From G963666935 sp963666935 (lineage in GTDB: Bacteria; Bacillota; Clostridia; Christensenellales; CAG-138): a DNA stretch of 64,000 bases. The translations under genes were made by a program, and so were the position numbers. The stretch's first letter is position 1. The number at the start of each line of letters is the position of its first letter. Location of the stretch: assembly GCA_963666935.1 (NCBI GenBank), contig OY762936.1:1-64000 (forward strand). Direction: 5' to 3'. This document shows positions 42,513 through 50,003 of this stretch, piece by piece. A model generated the notes under the pieces. It did no database searches, was not told where the DNA came from, and worked only from the letters and a program-made list of their open reading frames with translations.

Positions 42513-42557
42513 CTCCTAACTGAAAGGCCGCGCGTTCGAATCGCGCCGGGAACGCCA
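42513..42557 (+). tRNA. tRNA-Arg(CCT) 3' fragment, integration scar
   Basis: Plus strand: anticodon loop CTCCTAA (anticodon CCT), then a 3' half with T arm GCGCG-TTCGAAT-CGCGC (perfect five-base-pair stem), acceptor strand CGGGAAC, G and CCA ending at 42,557. The sequence before it cannot form the 5' half, so it is a fragment. Opposite strand and different anticodon from the CCG fragments, implying a separate integration event. Confidence 0.55.
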
Positions 42558-42574
42558 GAAAGTCGGGTTACACG

Positions 42575-42660
42575 TTTTGCTTACTGAGATAAAATGGCCG
42601 CTTACTCTTCAAGGTAATGGACCGGTTAAATTCTCTCTAGGCTCTGCCTTATACGTTGGT
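42575..42660. other. Decayed copy of the DNA downstream of parA
   Basis: GGCCGCTTAC, TTCAAGGTAATGGACCGG and GGCTCTGCCTTAT match 29,195-29,262 with scattered changes. The 132-residue gene present there is missing here. It shows that the right-end region of the lost integrative element was duplicated along with the tRNA scar. Confidence 0.55.
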
Positions 42661-42686
42661 TCAATAGGTTGCAACAAAAAGACAAA

Positions 42687-42719
42687 CCTCCGAAAACAGG
42701 CTATTTTCGGAGGTTTTTT
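42687..42719. terminator. Terminator-like hairpin beside tRNA-Arg scar (second copy)
   Basis: CCTCCGAAAACA and TATTTTCGGAGG with TTTTTT, matching 29,870-29,902 apart from one base. It follows the tRNA CCA end on the minus strand. Confidence 0.75.
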
Positions 42720-42763
42720 GGCGTGCCTGAAAGGATTCGAACCTTCGACCCTCAGAGTCGGAG
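42719..42763 (-). tRNA. tRNA-Arg(CCG) 3' fragment, left attachment site of element B
   Basis: Identical to 29,902-29,946: loop CTCCGAC, T arm with TTCGAAT, acceptor CAGGCAC, G, CCA on the minus strand. The integrase stop is 210 bases to the right, the normal geometry for an element inserted in a tRNA 3' end. The 5' half is absent from the window, so the intact gene should lie beyond the right edge. Confidence 0.72.
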
Positions 42764-42893
42764 GCATAGCAAGTAAGTTCCTAAAAAAGGCCGTAAAACA
42801 AGGGAAACCGCCTGTTTTACGGCATTTTTCAGGATTCTATTATGTCTATTGCGTCTGCTGAAAACGCGGTTCTTCCATTGGTTTATAAGAATT

Positions 42894-42912
42894 ATGTGGT
42901 AAGAATGTGGTA
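42894..42912. repeat. Paired ATGTGGTA repeats, element B
   Basis: ATGTGGTA at 42,894 and 42,905, 11 bases apart, between the element end and the integrase stop; the same arrangement as at 10,847. Candidate arm-type integrase sites. Confidence 0.5.
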
Positions 42913-42972
42913 TAAGAGTAACCTTATGTATAGGTAGGAATGTAATTCTGGTTATAGATAAGGTGAATGCTA

Positions 42973-44139
42973 TTATCTTTCTCGATCATCCACATCATGC
43001 TGTTTGTGATTTTTATTGATAAACCTTCCTTCAAAGTGTTTGTTGATTGACTGAACCGCTTCGTATTCCTTGTGTTTAGTCAAATGCGTATAAATCTCCA
43101 AAGTGGTTTCTATATCGCTGTGGCCGAGGAAGCGCTGCGCGGACTTTATATCTACACCAGCATCATATAGCAGGGAGGCATATGTGTGCCGCAGCATGTG
43201 AGCTGTGATGTGATCGAGAACGATTACCTTGCGTTTTCCGCCAATGGCCCCACGTCCGCCTGCTTTTAGATTTAAGTAATATTCATAACTGCTCCATGCT
43301 CTGCGGTAGGCTACATCGGACATTCTTTCCCCCTGCACACTAGGCAGGAATATTGGATTGCTTTTTACGATGCTCTTGAATATTTCAACCAGAAAATCAG
43401 GGATAGGGACATCACGAATACCCGCCTTAGACTTCGGCGCTTTTATAATAGGCTGATTGGTAAGAAAGGTAATGGCCTTCGTGACTTTAACGACCTTACT
43501 TGTCAGATCAATATCGCTCCAATCCAAAGCCAATACTTCGCCGCGCCGCAAGCCACAATAGAGCATCATCATAGCGGCATAACCCATCTTATGCCCTGAC
43601 CATGTCTTTGTAATCAGATCAATTTCTTTTTCCGTCAATGGGCGGCGGTCTTTGGGCGGAATTTCAACAACAGAAATGTTTTTGAAAGGATTTTTAGAAA
43701 CAATCTTCTTATCTATTGCCACTTCAAATACCTGCGCAACAATATTACGCACTTTTTTCATGGTGCTTGTCGCGTATCCTTCCTCGCGCATTACGTTGAT
43801 GCGGCTTTGCATATCAAACTTTGTGAGCTTTTTGACCTTATCATCTCCGATATACGGCAGGATGTGAAGATTAAGCAGGCGTTCCTGCTGGTATGCCCAT
43901 GTTGTGCCCATTGTGGGACGGTAGTTGTTAATCCAAACCTCAGATAACTCCCGAAAAGCTGAATCATCATCAATTCGAATACCCATTCTAAGCTGGTTCA
44001 TAACATCTGCAATCCGTTCATCCAACTCCTTTTGTGTTTTGCCGTAAACGGTTTTGCGTTTATATGATCCATCGGCGTTTCTGCCAATGACTATGTTTTT
44101 TTGATAATGGCCGTCAGCCCGTTTTTTACTTTTCGCCAT
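42973..44139 (-). CDS. int: Tyrosine site-specific integrase, element B
   Basis: The 388-residue protein is complete. An N-terminal arm-binding domain (residues 1-50, GHYQKNIVIGRNADGSYKRK) precedes a core-binding helical domain and the catalytic domain with Arg198 (CGLRRGEVLALDW), a lysine near 236-238 (APKSKAGIRD), His314-x-x-Arg317 (HMLRHTYAS), His340 (LGHSDIETT) and nucleophile Tyr350 (IYTHL). It is of the Tn916/ICE type and would recombine the tRNA-Arg 3' end with the circular element. It is three bases behind xis. Its basic C-terminal tail (NKNHKQHDVDDRER) is also in element A. Confidence 0.95.
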   Translation of the reverse strand: MAKSKKRADGHYQKNIVIGRNADGSYKRKTVYGKTQKELDERIADVMNQLRMGIRIDDDSAFRELSEVWINNYRPTMGTTWAYQQERLLNLHILPYIGDDKVKKLTKFDMQSRINVMREEGYATSTMKKVRNIVAQVFEVAIDKKIVSKNPFKNISVVEIPPKDRRPLTEKEIDLITKTWSGHKMGYAAMMMLYCGLRRGEVLALDWSDIDLTSKVVKVTKAITFLTNQPIIKAPKSKAGIRDVPIPDFLVEIFKSIVKSNPIFLPSVQGERMSDVAYRRAWSSYEYYLNLKAGGRGAIGGKRKVIVLDHITAHMLRHTYASLLYDAGVDIKSAQRFLGHSDIETTLEIYTHLTKHKEYEAVQSINKHFEGRFINKNHKQHDVDDRER

Positions 44140-44142
44140 ATA

Positions 44143-44349
44143 TTAGACCTCCGCGCCCTCTTTATTATTGAGCCAGTTAATAAAGCTATCCTTATTTACA
44201 AGGCGTCTGCTGCCAATGACGATTGCAGGGAAATCATTGGCGTGAAAAAGGTTATAGGCAAACGCGCGAGAAATCCCAAGAATGCTGGCGACATCAGTAG
44301 CATTCAAAATGACAGGCAGTTCGCTGAATGCTGTATACTTGGCTTTCAT
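44143..44349 (-). CDS. xis: Excisionase, element B
   Basis: The ATG at 44,349 follows GGAAGGGGTG. The 68 residues have the helix-turn-helix VILNATDVASILGISRAFAY and the wing region FPAIVIGSRRLVNKDSFINW. It pairs with the intact integrase. A handful of residues differ from the element A protein, mainly in the wing (AIVIGSRR versus VIEISSRR). Confidence 0.9.
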   Translation of the reverse strand: MKAKYTAFSELPVILNATDVASILGISRAFAYNLFHANDFPAIVIGSRRLVNKDSFINWLNNKEGAEV

Positions 44350-44390
44350 CTTTAGCACCCCTTCCTCTCGGAAATTTCAGCAACGAAATA

Positions 44391-44434
44391 GGCGGCGGTC
44401 ATTTGTGGGCTGCATACGCAGCTTGACCGCCGCC
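44391..44434. repeat. Hairpin repeat downstream of the xis promoter, element B (single copy)
   Basis: GGCGGCGGTCA and TGACCGCCGCC enclose GCTGCATACGCAGC. Identical to 16,580-16,623. In element A the ABC cargo sits between this copy and a diverged one, so B represents the uninterrupted form. Confidence 0.75.
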
Positions 44435-44449
44435 ATTTCCCGTTTCTTC

Positions 44450-44835
44450 TTTTATTTTTACGCACATCTATTTGACACAACATCCCGATGTGCAGGGGCA
44501 TCTGCTCAGACTGATCGCGGCAAACGATCAACATTGGAATTTCACCACCCCGGCAACGCCCGGGCTACACTTTGGGACTTAACCTCAACTATGCAGAAGT
44601 ATCATTATCCTCATCCGGATCATCGCATCCTCCTCGCTGCAGGAGGGTTACGGCAGAGATGTTTCCGCTCGTGCCTTTGATAAGGGGGATTGTTCCCCTA
44701 GGCAGTCTTGGCGCATATGCCGCATTGCTCGCCGTATGGTTAACGTATCTGAGCCGATGGATATTCAGTTTTCAAAGAACGGCGAGGAAATCGCTTCCTC
44801 TAGTAGCCATGCCTGAAAAGAGGCAAATCAGGGTA
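44450..44835. other. Conserved noncoding block, element B
   Basis: Nearly identical to 16,640-17,020, with the same potential stems (GGGGGATTGTTCCCC, CCCGGGC). No convincing gene. Conservation at the level of the flanking genes suggests a regulatory or recombination role. Confidence 0.45.
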
Positions 44836-44839
44836 TGGT

Positions 44840-45265
44840 TCAGTCAAAAAAGTCGAAAATTTTTGATAGGCGTACTAAAGCGCCGTTGATGGACTTGCGT
44901 ACGGTGCTCTCGTCAACACGCTCAAGTCGCGCTATTCTGGCATAGCTCATTTCGAGGAAGAAGGAAGCGTACAAACGCCGCAACTGCTTGTCCGTCAGGC
45001 CTTGCATGGCAAGGTAAAGGGCGATGTGTTCCACTTTGCGTTCGTAAACCTCCTGTGGGGACGGCGCAAAGAATAGGGCATCATTCTCGATGCCGTCATC
45101 ACGATCAAGCGAATAATGCGCCTTGTGCTTATATCTTTGGCGTATCTGTGACTGCTCGCGGCTCTTGAAATGAGATAATAGCTCTGCAACCTCATCCGGC
45201 ACCTCGCAAATGCAGTCGTGAGCATATTGGGATACATAGAAGTCCCTCAAATTGATTGTTTTCAT
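44840..45265 (-). CDS. Sigma-70-like regulator (Tn916 Orf7 type), element B
   Basis: A 141-residue counterpart of 17,029-17,454 with the same sigma region 4 helix-turn-helix (LTDKQLRRLYASFFLEMSYA, RIARLERVDESTVRKSINGA). Changes cluster at the N-terminus (FYVSQYAHDCICEVPDE versus FHASLYAQDSICEVPDE). It likely serves excision/transfer gene expression. The upstream small gene now runs 74 bases into it. Confidence 0.82.
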   Translation of the reverse strand: MKTINLRDFYVSQYAHDCICEVPDEVAELLSHFKSREQSQIRQRYKHKAHYSLDRDDGIENDALFFAPSPQEVYERKVEHIALYLAMQGLTDKQLRRLYASFFLEMSYARIARLERVDESTVRKSINGALVRLSKIFDFFD

Positions 45266-45494
45266 TGGTAAACCTCCGTAAATTTCTTAATTTTCGTGGG
45301 AAAATCAAGAAGAAACGGAGAAACGCTACATGTCGCTTGTCACGCTGCCTTTGCGTAACCTTCTGCCTTACAAATAAAATAAACGCCTCTTGAAGTGGAG
45401 CTTCAAAAGGCATTTTTCTAAAGATACTCTGCCATTTTAGACTGTGGGTTTTGCAAAAGTGTCTGAAGACATACTCAAAAACTTTTTTTCTCAT
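45192..45494 (-). CDS. Orf8-like small regulator, element B (altered C-terminus)
   Basis: The ATG at 45,494 follows GGAGG. The recognisable core FRKMPFEAPLQEAFILFVRQ KVTQRQ matches element A. Then a deletion of about 50 bases relative to A shifts the frame, so the reading continues through the next start (LRNLRRFTNENNQFEGLLCI) and ends at 45,192, giving 100 residues. The tail is therefore out-of-frame sequence. It may be non-functional or tolerate this tail. The first 20 residues also differ from A. Confidence 0.45.
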   Translation of the reverse strand: MRKKVFEYVFRHFCKTHSLKWQSIFRKMPFEAPLQEAFILFVRQKVTQRQRDKRHVAFLRFFLIFPRKLRNLRRFTNENNQFEGLLCIPICSRLHLRGAG

Positions 45495-45677
45495 AATTTC
45501 CTCCGTTTCTTCGATGTGAATTTTGGCGCGGAGGAATATGGCGGAGATCGGATATGCATAGTAGCTCCTTCTGGGCATCTGACGTACAGCCAAATGCACA
45601 AAAAGAAAAAAGCCCCGGAGATTTTCCGAAGCTTAAACATAAAATTTTGTCAATCTTTGAAAATATTTTATTTTTAG

Positions 45678-45707
45678 TGTCCCTTTAGGGTCCGGGTTTT
45701 GCGTATA
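45678..45707 (+). promoter_or_regulatory. Candidate ECF-sigma promoter for the secreted protein, element B
   Basis: TGTCCC (45,678) and CGTATA (45,702) with an 18-base spacer, identical to 17,891-17,920. Confidence 0.55.
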
Positions 45708-45751
45708 GGAGATTAACCGCATTTATGCGAAATTTACAGGAGGAAATATCT

Positions 45752-46135
45752 ATGAAAAAAGTCGTTTCTTTGGTACTGATTGTATGCATGATGACACTGT
45801 TTGCCGTTCCGGCAATGGCACAGACAAAGGATGGTGGAATTCAAATTCGTGGCTCGCTGTCTCTTCGAGGAGGAATGGTGTACGACCAATCCGCCGGCTC
45901 ATACTACATATATGGCCAATGTACCGGGGCCGTAGAAATAAAAACAATTATTGTAACAATTTATCGGCAAGATGGAGCGGTCTGGGATTATGTTGACTCT
46001 GTGCAAAAATCCGGAACGGCCTCGACTGTTTCGACAGGGAAGTATGTTTCCATTTCAAGCGGCTATTATAAAGTCAAAGTAACGGGAATCACCCAAAATT
46101 CATATGGAGCGATCTCGTATTATTATTTCGTATAA
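45752..46135 (+). CDS. Small secreted protein, hypervariable mature part, element B
   Basis: The signal peptide (MKKVVSLVLIVCMMTLFAVP, AMA) and its ribosome site are the same as in element A. From about residue 26 the protein diverges: GSLSLRGGMVYDQSAGSYYI, IVTIYRQDGAVWDYVDSVQK, YKVKVTGITQNSYGAISYYY. Conserved positions show the same beta-rich fold of about 100 residues with one cysteine (YGQCTG). Convergent with the equally diverged anti-sigma ectodomain. Function unknown; a diffusible or cell-surface signal is proposed. Confidence 0.8.
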   Translation: MKKVVSLVLIVCMMTLFAVPAMAQTKDGGIQIRGSLSLRGGMVYDQSAGSYYIYGQCTGAVEIKTIIVTIYRQDGAVWDYVDSVQKSGTASTVSTGKYVSISSGYYKVKVTGITQNSYGAISYYYFV

Positions 46136-46159
46136 TACCTTCTAATTAAGTATCAGAAA

Positions 46160-46197
46160 GGGGTCGTCTTCTTATATGAGGACGGCCCCTATTTTTA
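46160..46197. terminator. Terminator between secreted protein and anti-sigma genes, element B
   Basis: AGGGGTCGTCTTC pairs with GAGGACGGCCCCT, followed by ATTTTTAT. It occupies the same position as the unrelated hairpin at 18,370 in element A, so it lies within the replaced block. Confidence 0.7.
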
Positions 46198-47058
46198 TCC
46201 CATGACGAGCGAACATAGGTATGCTTCAATATCATTGTTCTCTTTGGCTCCATCAATGACTATATGTACGATTGTGTCGCCTATTACGGTTGAGCCAATG
46301 AATATTTCATCATCCGCCGAATAAGCGCCTTCAACAACGATCTCATTGTTCAAAGTGACATTTATGTATTCTTTAGAACTATCAAGTATGATGCTATCTT
46401 CAGTATAACCTCCCCAATCCTGCTTAATTATTACTTGCACCTTATCCTTGAAGACATAGCTAATTTCTAAATAGTCACCGTATATTTGTGATGTCGTCAA
46501 CTGTATGTCGGTAAGCTCAGCCTCATTAGTTGCCAAATAGAAAACCGGCTCTTCTATCCGCCCCAGCACATCGTCCAGCGAATCAAACTGAACAACAGAA
46601 GCGTTAATGCCAGCCACGGACAGTGTCGATGAAACCGCATTATCACCTCTTTCCTCAGAGCGTATGTACAGAATACCGTCAATCACCTCAGATATGGCGT
46701 TATAAGCGGCAAAAGCCCAAGCGCGTCCTACCGGCGTGAAAGTCATAAAGGATGCAATCAGAATGATGATAGCCCCAGCGATTACCGCACGCCTGGAAAT
46801 ATATAATAGAGTACCAAAACGAACAGGCGCAGCTTTTCTGCACTTACGCCTAATCTTTTTATCTGACATACCCAAATATGTTTCCCATTGAGGTATGCTC
46901 ATTTCTGCCCGAAGCCGCGCAGTGGCTAAAACCTTCTCTGGCAGAGGCATACCTTCATAAACAAGTCGTTTTCTCGCTGCGGCGATACCTCTGAGCCGGC
47001 AAGGATCGATAAGATAGGGCTTTAGCCGTATGGTTCTTTGGGCTTTTTCCCAGCTCAT
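46195..47058 (-). CDS. Anti-sigma factor with variable ectodomain, element B
   Basis: The start at 47,058 is eight bases after AAAGGA. The cytoplasmic part and membrane span (AVIAGAIIILIASF) match element A with only a few substitutions. Beyond the span the 175-residue ectodomain is different in most positions (SSTLSVAGINASVVQFDSLD, YLEISYVFKDKVQVIIKQDW) yet alignable through patches such as EDSILD-like EYTEDSIILDSSKEY and IVVEGAYSADDEIFIGSTV. It should retain control of the same sigma factor while sensing a different extracellular cue. Confidence 0.8.
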   Translation of the reverse strand: MSWEKAQRTIRLKPYLIDPCRLRGIAAARKRLVYEGMPLPEKVLATARLRAEMSIPQWETYLGMSDKKIRRKCRKAAPVRFGTLLYISRRAVIAGAIIILIASFMTFTPVGRAWAFAAYNAISEVIDGILYIRSEERGDNAVSSTLSVAGINASVVQFDSLDDVLGRIEEPVFYLATNEAELTDIQLTTSQIYGDYLEISYVFKDKVQVIIKQDWGGYTEDSIILDSSKEYINVTLNNEIVVEGAYSADDEIFIGSTVIGDTIVHIVIDGAKENNDIEAYLCSLVMG

Positions 47059-47079
47059 AACGTACATCCTTTAAACCGA

Positions 47080-47628
47080 TTATGACAACAGCATAAGCAT
47101 AAACAAAAAACTCTTCATATCCTTTTCCGGGATGGTTGCTGCAATACGCGCTTTCATACGGCCGATCTGTTTCCGCAGTGTATCGGTTTTAATCCCATAG
47201 AAGGAAGCTAAGACTGGAATCGTTTCCTGGTCTATAACGTGTGCAATAAAGGCTTCGCGTATTTCTTTGGGGTATTCCTTCAACAACCCGCGCAGTAACA
47301 ATTGCGTTTCCACTTCGTTAAAGGGAAGCTCATATTCATTTATATCTATCATGCGTTTTTCTATATCATCATCTTCCCGCGGCTCAAATTTATACTTCTT
47401 TCGCAGGCGGCTGATGGCCTTATTGCGTACAATCTGCTTGAGATAGCAGACGCAGATTGCTTCGCTCGGAAAAGATGGCGATTGCTCTAGGATCGCAACG
47501 ATCGCGTCGGCCACAAGTTCTTCTGCTATGTAGACGGTATCCACATACGTCAGAGCCAGCGTAAACAAGGTTTTCTGATGTTTAAGATAAATATCCGCAA
47601 TTTCTTCTTTCGTAGAGATTTGCCCCAT
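47080..47628 (-). CDS. ECF-type sigma factor, element B
   Basis: A 182-residue near-identical copy of 19,293-19,841; only a few substitutions (for example TYVDTVYIAEELVADAIVAI). Regions 2 and 4 are complete. It should recognise the same promoters as the element A factor, so the two elements may share one regulon. It is followed after 21 bases by the anti-sigma gene. Confidence 0.9.
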   Translation of the reverse strand: MGQISTKEEIADIYLKHQKTLFTLALTYVDTVYIAEELVADAIVAILEQSPSFPSEAICVCYLKQIVRNKAISRLRKKYKFEPREDDDIEKRMIDINEYELPFNEVETQLLLRGLLKEYPKEIREAFIAHVIDQETIPVLASFYGIKTDTLRKQIGRMKARIAATIPEKDMKSFLFMLMLLS

Positions 47629-47652
47629 TGCTCTTTTGCCTCGTATCAAACT

Positions 47653-47985
47653 TTATTTCGGCCATGTTTCAAGAATATTCTGGATCACTTTAAGGACTAG
47701 CTCCATCTGCGTACTATTGCATTTGTGCAACAGACGTTTTATATGCTCCGTTGCAGCATCATTTTCTTCGTTGCTGTCCATCTCAAACAATTCACGCGGG
47801 TCGGCGGGAAGATTTCTCACTATGTTAGAAAGAATTTGATGTCCGGGTTGGGTTTTCCCGGCTTCAATGTTTTGATAGTTACGAAGACTGCACCCGGCTA
47901 TCTCAGCCATTTTTGCTTGGCTTAGGTTCCTGGCTTCACGCAATTTTCGAAGGCTTCTGCTGGACTCTACGCATTCAAAACGCAT
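47653..47985 (-). CDS. XRE-family regulator, element B
   Basis: The 110-residue protein is the same as in element A (LREARNLSQAKMAEIAGCSL as the HTH). First gene of the sigma/anti-sigma operon, divergent from the ArpU-like/holin operon. It likely sets the lysogeny-like silent state of the element. Confidence 0.88.
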   Translation of the reverse strand: MRFECVESSRSLRKLREARNLSQAKMAEIAGCSLRNYQNIEAGKTQPGHQILSNIVRNLPADPRELFEMDSNEENDAATEHIKRLLHKCNSTQMELVLKVIQNILETWPK

Positions 47986-48045
47986 TATTCTTCACCTCCT
48001 CCTATAGATTGGCAGAATATTGCGTTTTTATAAACGATCTATGAT

Positions 48046-48103
48046 GCACTTATTTAGCGAAGCAAAATTCGCTAAATAAGTGCTATTTTTTCGTGAGGTG
48101 ATG
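48046..48103. repeat. Palindromic hairpin segment present only in element B
   Basis: GCACTTATTTAGCGAA and TTCGCTAAATAAGTGC form a perfect 16-base-pair stem with a six-base loop and a following TATTTTTT. Elements A and B are otherwise almost identical around it. The 57-base difference is bounded by the short repeat TGATG, so it was either inserted in B or deleted from A. It could terminate transcription on the plus strand ahead of the ArpU-like gene. Confidence 0.65.
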
Positions 48104-48277
48104 CCTATGACCGTATAGAACCAAAGAAACGATTATACCGAACCTCTGTTGCAGAGCAGTGATCGGTATTGATTCCAAATGAAATAGCTTTTTCAATTAT
48201 TGCTTCGGCAATGGAACCGAATTGTCACTGTTCTTACCAATTGCCTGTTGTTATGATTGAAAAAAGGAGGAACTCGT

Positions 48278-48688
48278 ATGTGCTCAACCATAGATGTGAT
48301 CAACGATTTAAGGAATCACCGCCAGACGTGCGCAAAGATTGCGATAATTGAAAACACGCTGCATCAGGTGCAAAACGCCCCTGCCAGCGCTCAGCATAAG
48401 TTATCTGCACTTGAAATGCAGTATAAAGAATTGGTCGCCAGAAAAGAAACAGTCGAGAGCTGGCTCCAGCTTCTACCGACCGAGGAACGCTTTCTCGTGC
48501 AGACACACCTTATTCAGGGCCTGGACTGGGCAAAAACCATTGTAGAGCATGAGAAAATGTGGGGCATAATGAATGGCCGGTCTGAGCGCACGCTGAAGCG
48601 TATACAATCCAAGGCCGTTGAACGCATCGTCGCGTGTTTAAGTCAAATTGAATCACTGTCACAATTCGAAACGAGAGAGGTGAAGTAA
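48278..48688 (+). CDS. ArpU/RinA-like regulator, element B
   Basis: The ATG at 48,278 follows AAGGAGG. The 136-residue copy differs from element A at only two or so residues. The sigma-like helix-turn-helix (GRSERTLKRIQSKAVERIVA) is intact. It is directly followed by the holin gene, and the upstream region holds the 57-base hairpin not seen in A. Confidence 0.6.
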   Translation: MCSTIDVINDLRNHRQTCAKIAIIENTLHQVQNAPASAQHKLSALEMQYKELVARKETVESWLQLLPTEERFLVQTHLIQGLDWAKTIVEHEKMWGIMNGRSERTLKRIQSKAVERIVACLSQIESLSQFETREVK

Positions 48689-48979
48689 TTGAACTTCGAG
48701 ATTGTTGCTCAGATTGACGAGGCGCTGATCCCCCTTGCTGTAGCGCTTTATGTGATCGGAATGTTTTTAAAGGCAACCCCTAAAATTGCTGATTGGAGCA
48801 TACCATGGATACTGCTTCTCGTTTCCCTGCTCGCCGCAAATGTCATGATTGGATGGAGCGTTGCTTCGACGATTCAAGGCGTACTGGCCTGTGGAATTGC
48901 GGTGTTGGGGAATCAACTTTATAAACAGGCGCAATTAGGGATATATGAAAGCAAAATAAAGAGTACAAAGAAAAAGTAA
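48689..48979 (+). CDS. Phage-type holin, element B
   Basis: TTG start behind GAGAGGTG, 96 residues, three spans, lysine-rich tail; almost identical to 20,844-21,134. In this element a complete leaderless wall hydrolase (60,618-63,212) is present, which makes the pairing of membrane opener and hydrolase more convincing. Confidence 0.78.
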   Translation: MNFEIVAQIDEALIPLAVALYVIGMFLKATPKIADWSIPWILLLVSLLAANVMIGWSVASTIQGVLACGIAVLGNQLYKQAQLGIYESKIKSTKKK

Positions 48980-49070
48980 ATAGGATTTGGTATCGGGTAC
49001 AAACCAAAAAGCCCGATGGGTAGTTATCTTCAAATAACGGTAGGGGTGGGGCCGGAAGATCATATATATC

Positions 49071-49100
49071 GCTGCGCCATATTGGCGCAGCATTTCTGTT
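49071..49100 (+). terminator. Terminator after the holin gene, element B
   Basis: GCTGCGCC ATATT GGCGCAGC followed by ATTTCTGTT, as at 21,226 in element A. Confidence 0.7.
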
Positions 49101-49276
49101 GGCAGTAATGAGACCAGAAAAGCCACTCTAGTGTAGCGCTGAATTTTCAGAAAATCGCAATGCTTTCCATTGCCTTGCTTTACACAATTGATAAACACCA
49201 AGTATTGCTTGTATATTGAGGAAAGACGAACCCTTAATTGTTTACAAAAAGGCTTCGCCCGTTAATACTCGCAAAT

Positions 49277-49294
49277 GATACAATTCTGATACAA
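49277..49294 (+). promoter_or_regulatory. Direct repeat upstream of the response regulator, element B
   Basis: GATACAA-TTCT-GATACAA with an 11-base step, matching 21,432-21,449 while adjacent bases differ. A likely response-regulator binding site. Confidence 0.45.
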
Positions 49295-49343
49295 GTGGAA
49301 ATTATTGTTAATAATTATTGAGAGAATGAAGGTATCATGTGGT

Positions 49344-50003
49344 ATGTGCAAAATACTGATCGTGGAAGATGAAAGGCCGATCTCGGAGCTGATCCGAATG
49401 AACCTGAGCAACGCCGGTCATTCCTGCGTCTGCGCATATGACGGCAAAGAAGCCGCGGATATGTTGGTTGACGCGCGGTTTGACCTGGTTCTTCTGGACA
49501 TCATGCTGCCGAAGGTGGACGGTTTTGAGCTAATGGAGTTTATCCGGCCTTTGGAAATACCGGTTATCTTTCTCACCGCAAAAGCGGATGTGGCGGATCG
49601 GGTGAAGGGGCTGCGCTTAGGAGCGGATGATTATATTTTGAAGCCCTTTGCGATAGCCGAGCTGCTGGCCCGGGTGGATACGGTCATACGCCGCTATTAT
49701 AAAACGGATACCGTGATCCGGTTCGCCGGCATCGAGGTTTTCACCCAGTCTCGCGCCGTGATGCGCTTCGGCGAGCCGGTGGAACTGACGCCAAAGGAAT
49801 ATGATCTGCTGATGCTGTTTGTGCAAAACAAGAACATCGCACTTTTCCGGGACATCATTTTCGAGCGGGTCTGGCAGGGTGACTGCCTTGGCGACAGCCG
49901 TACGGTGGATCTGCATGTGCAGAGGCTCCGGAAAAAGCTCGGTCTGGAAGATTGCCTGAAAACGGTCTATAAAGTCGGATACTGCTTGGAGGTGAGCGCT
50001 TGA
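49344..50003 (+). CDS. OmpR/PhoB-family response regulator, element B
   Basis: The start at 49,344 corresponds to the element A start; a longer reading from 49,305 runs through the promoter region. The 219 residues have IVEDERPISELIRMNLSNAG, Asp52 in LLDIMLP and Lys100 in YILKPF, and the same winged helix (FGEPVELTPKEYDLLMLFVQ). Its stop overlaps the kinase start. Only scattered substitutions separate it from the element A protein, so each regulator may recognise both GATACAA sites. Confidence 0.93.
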   Translation: MCKILIVEDERPISELIRMNLSNAGHSCVCAYDGKEAADMLVDARFDLVLLDIMLPKVDGFELMEFIRPLEIPVIFLTAKADVADRVKGLRLGADDYILKPFAIAELLARVDTVIRRYYKTDTVIRFAGIEVFTQSRAVMRFGEPVELTPKEYDLLMLFVQNKNIALFRDIIFERVWQGDCLGDSRTVDLHVQRLRKKLGLEDCLKTVYKVGYCLEVSA

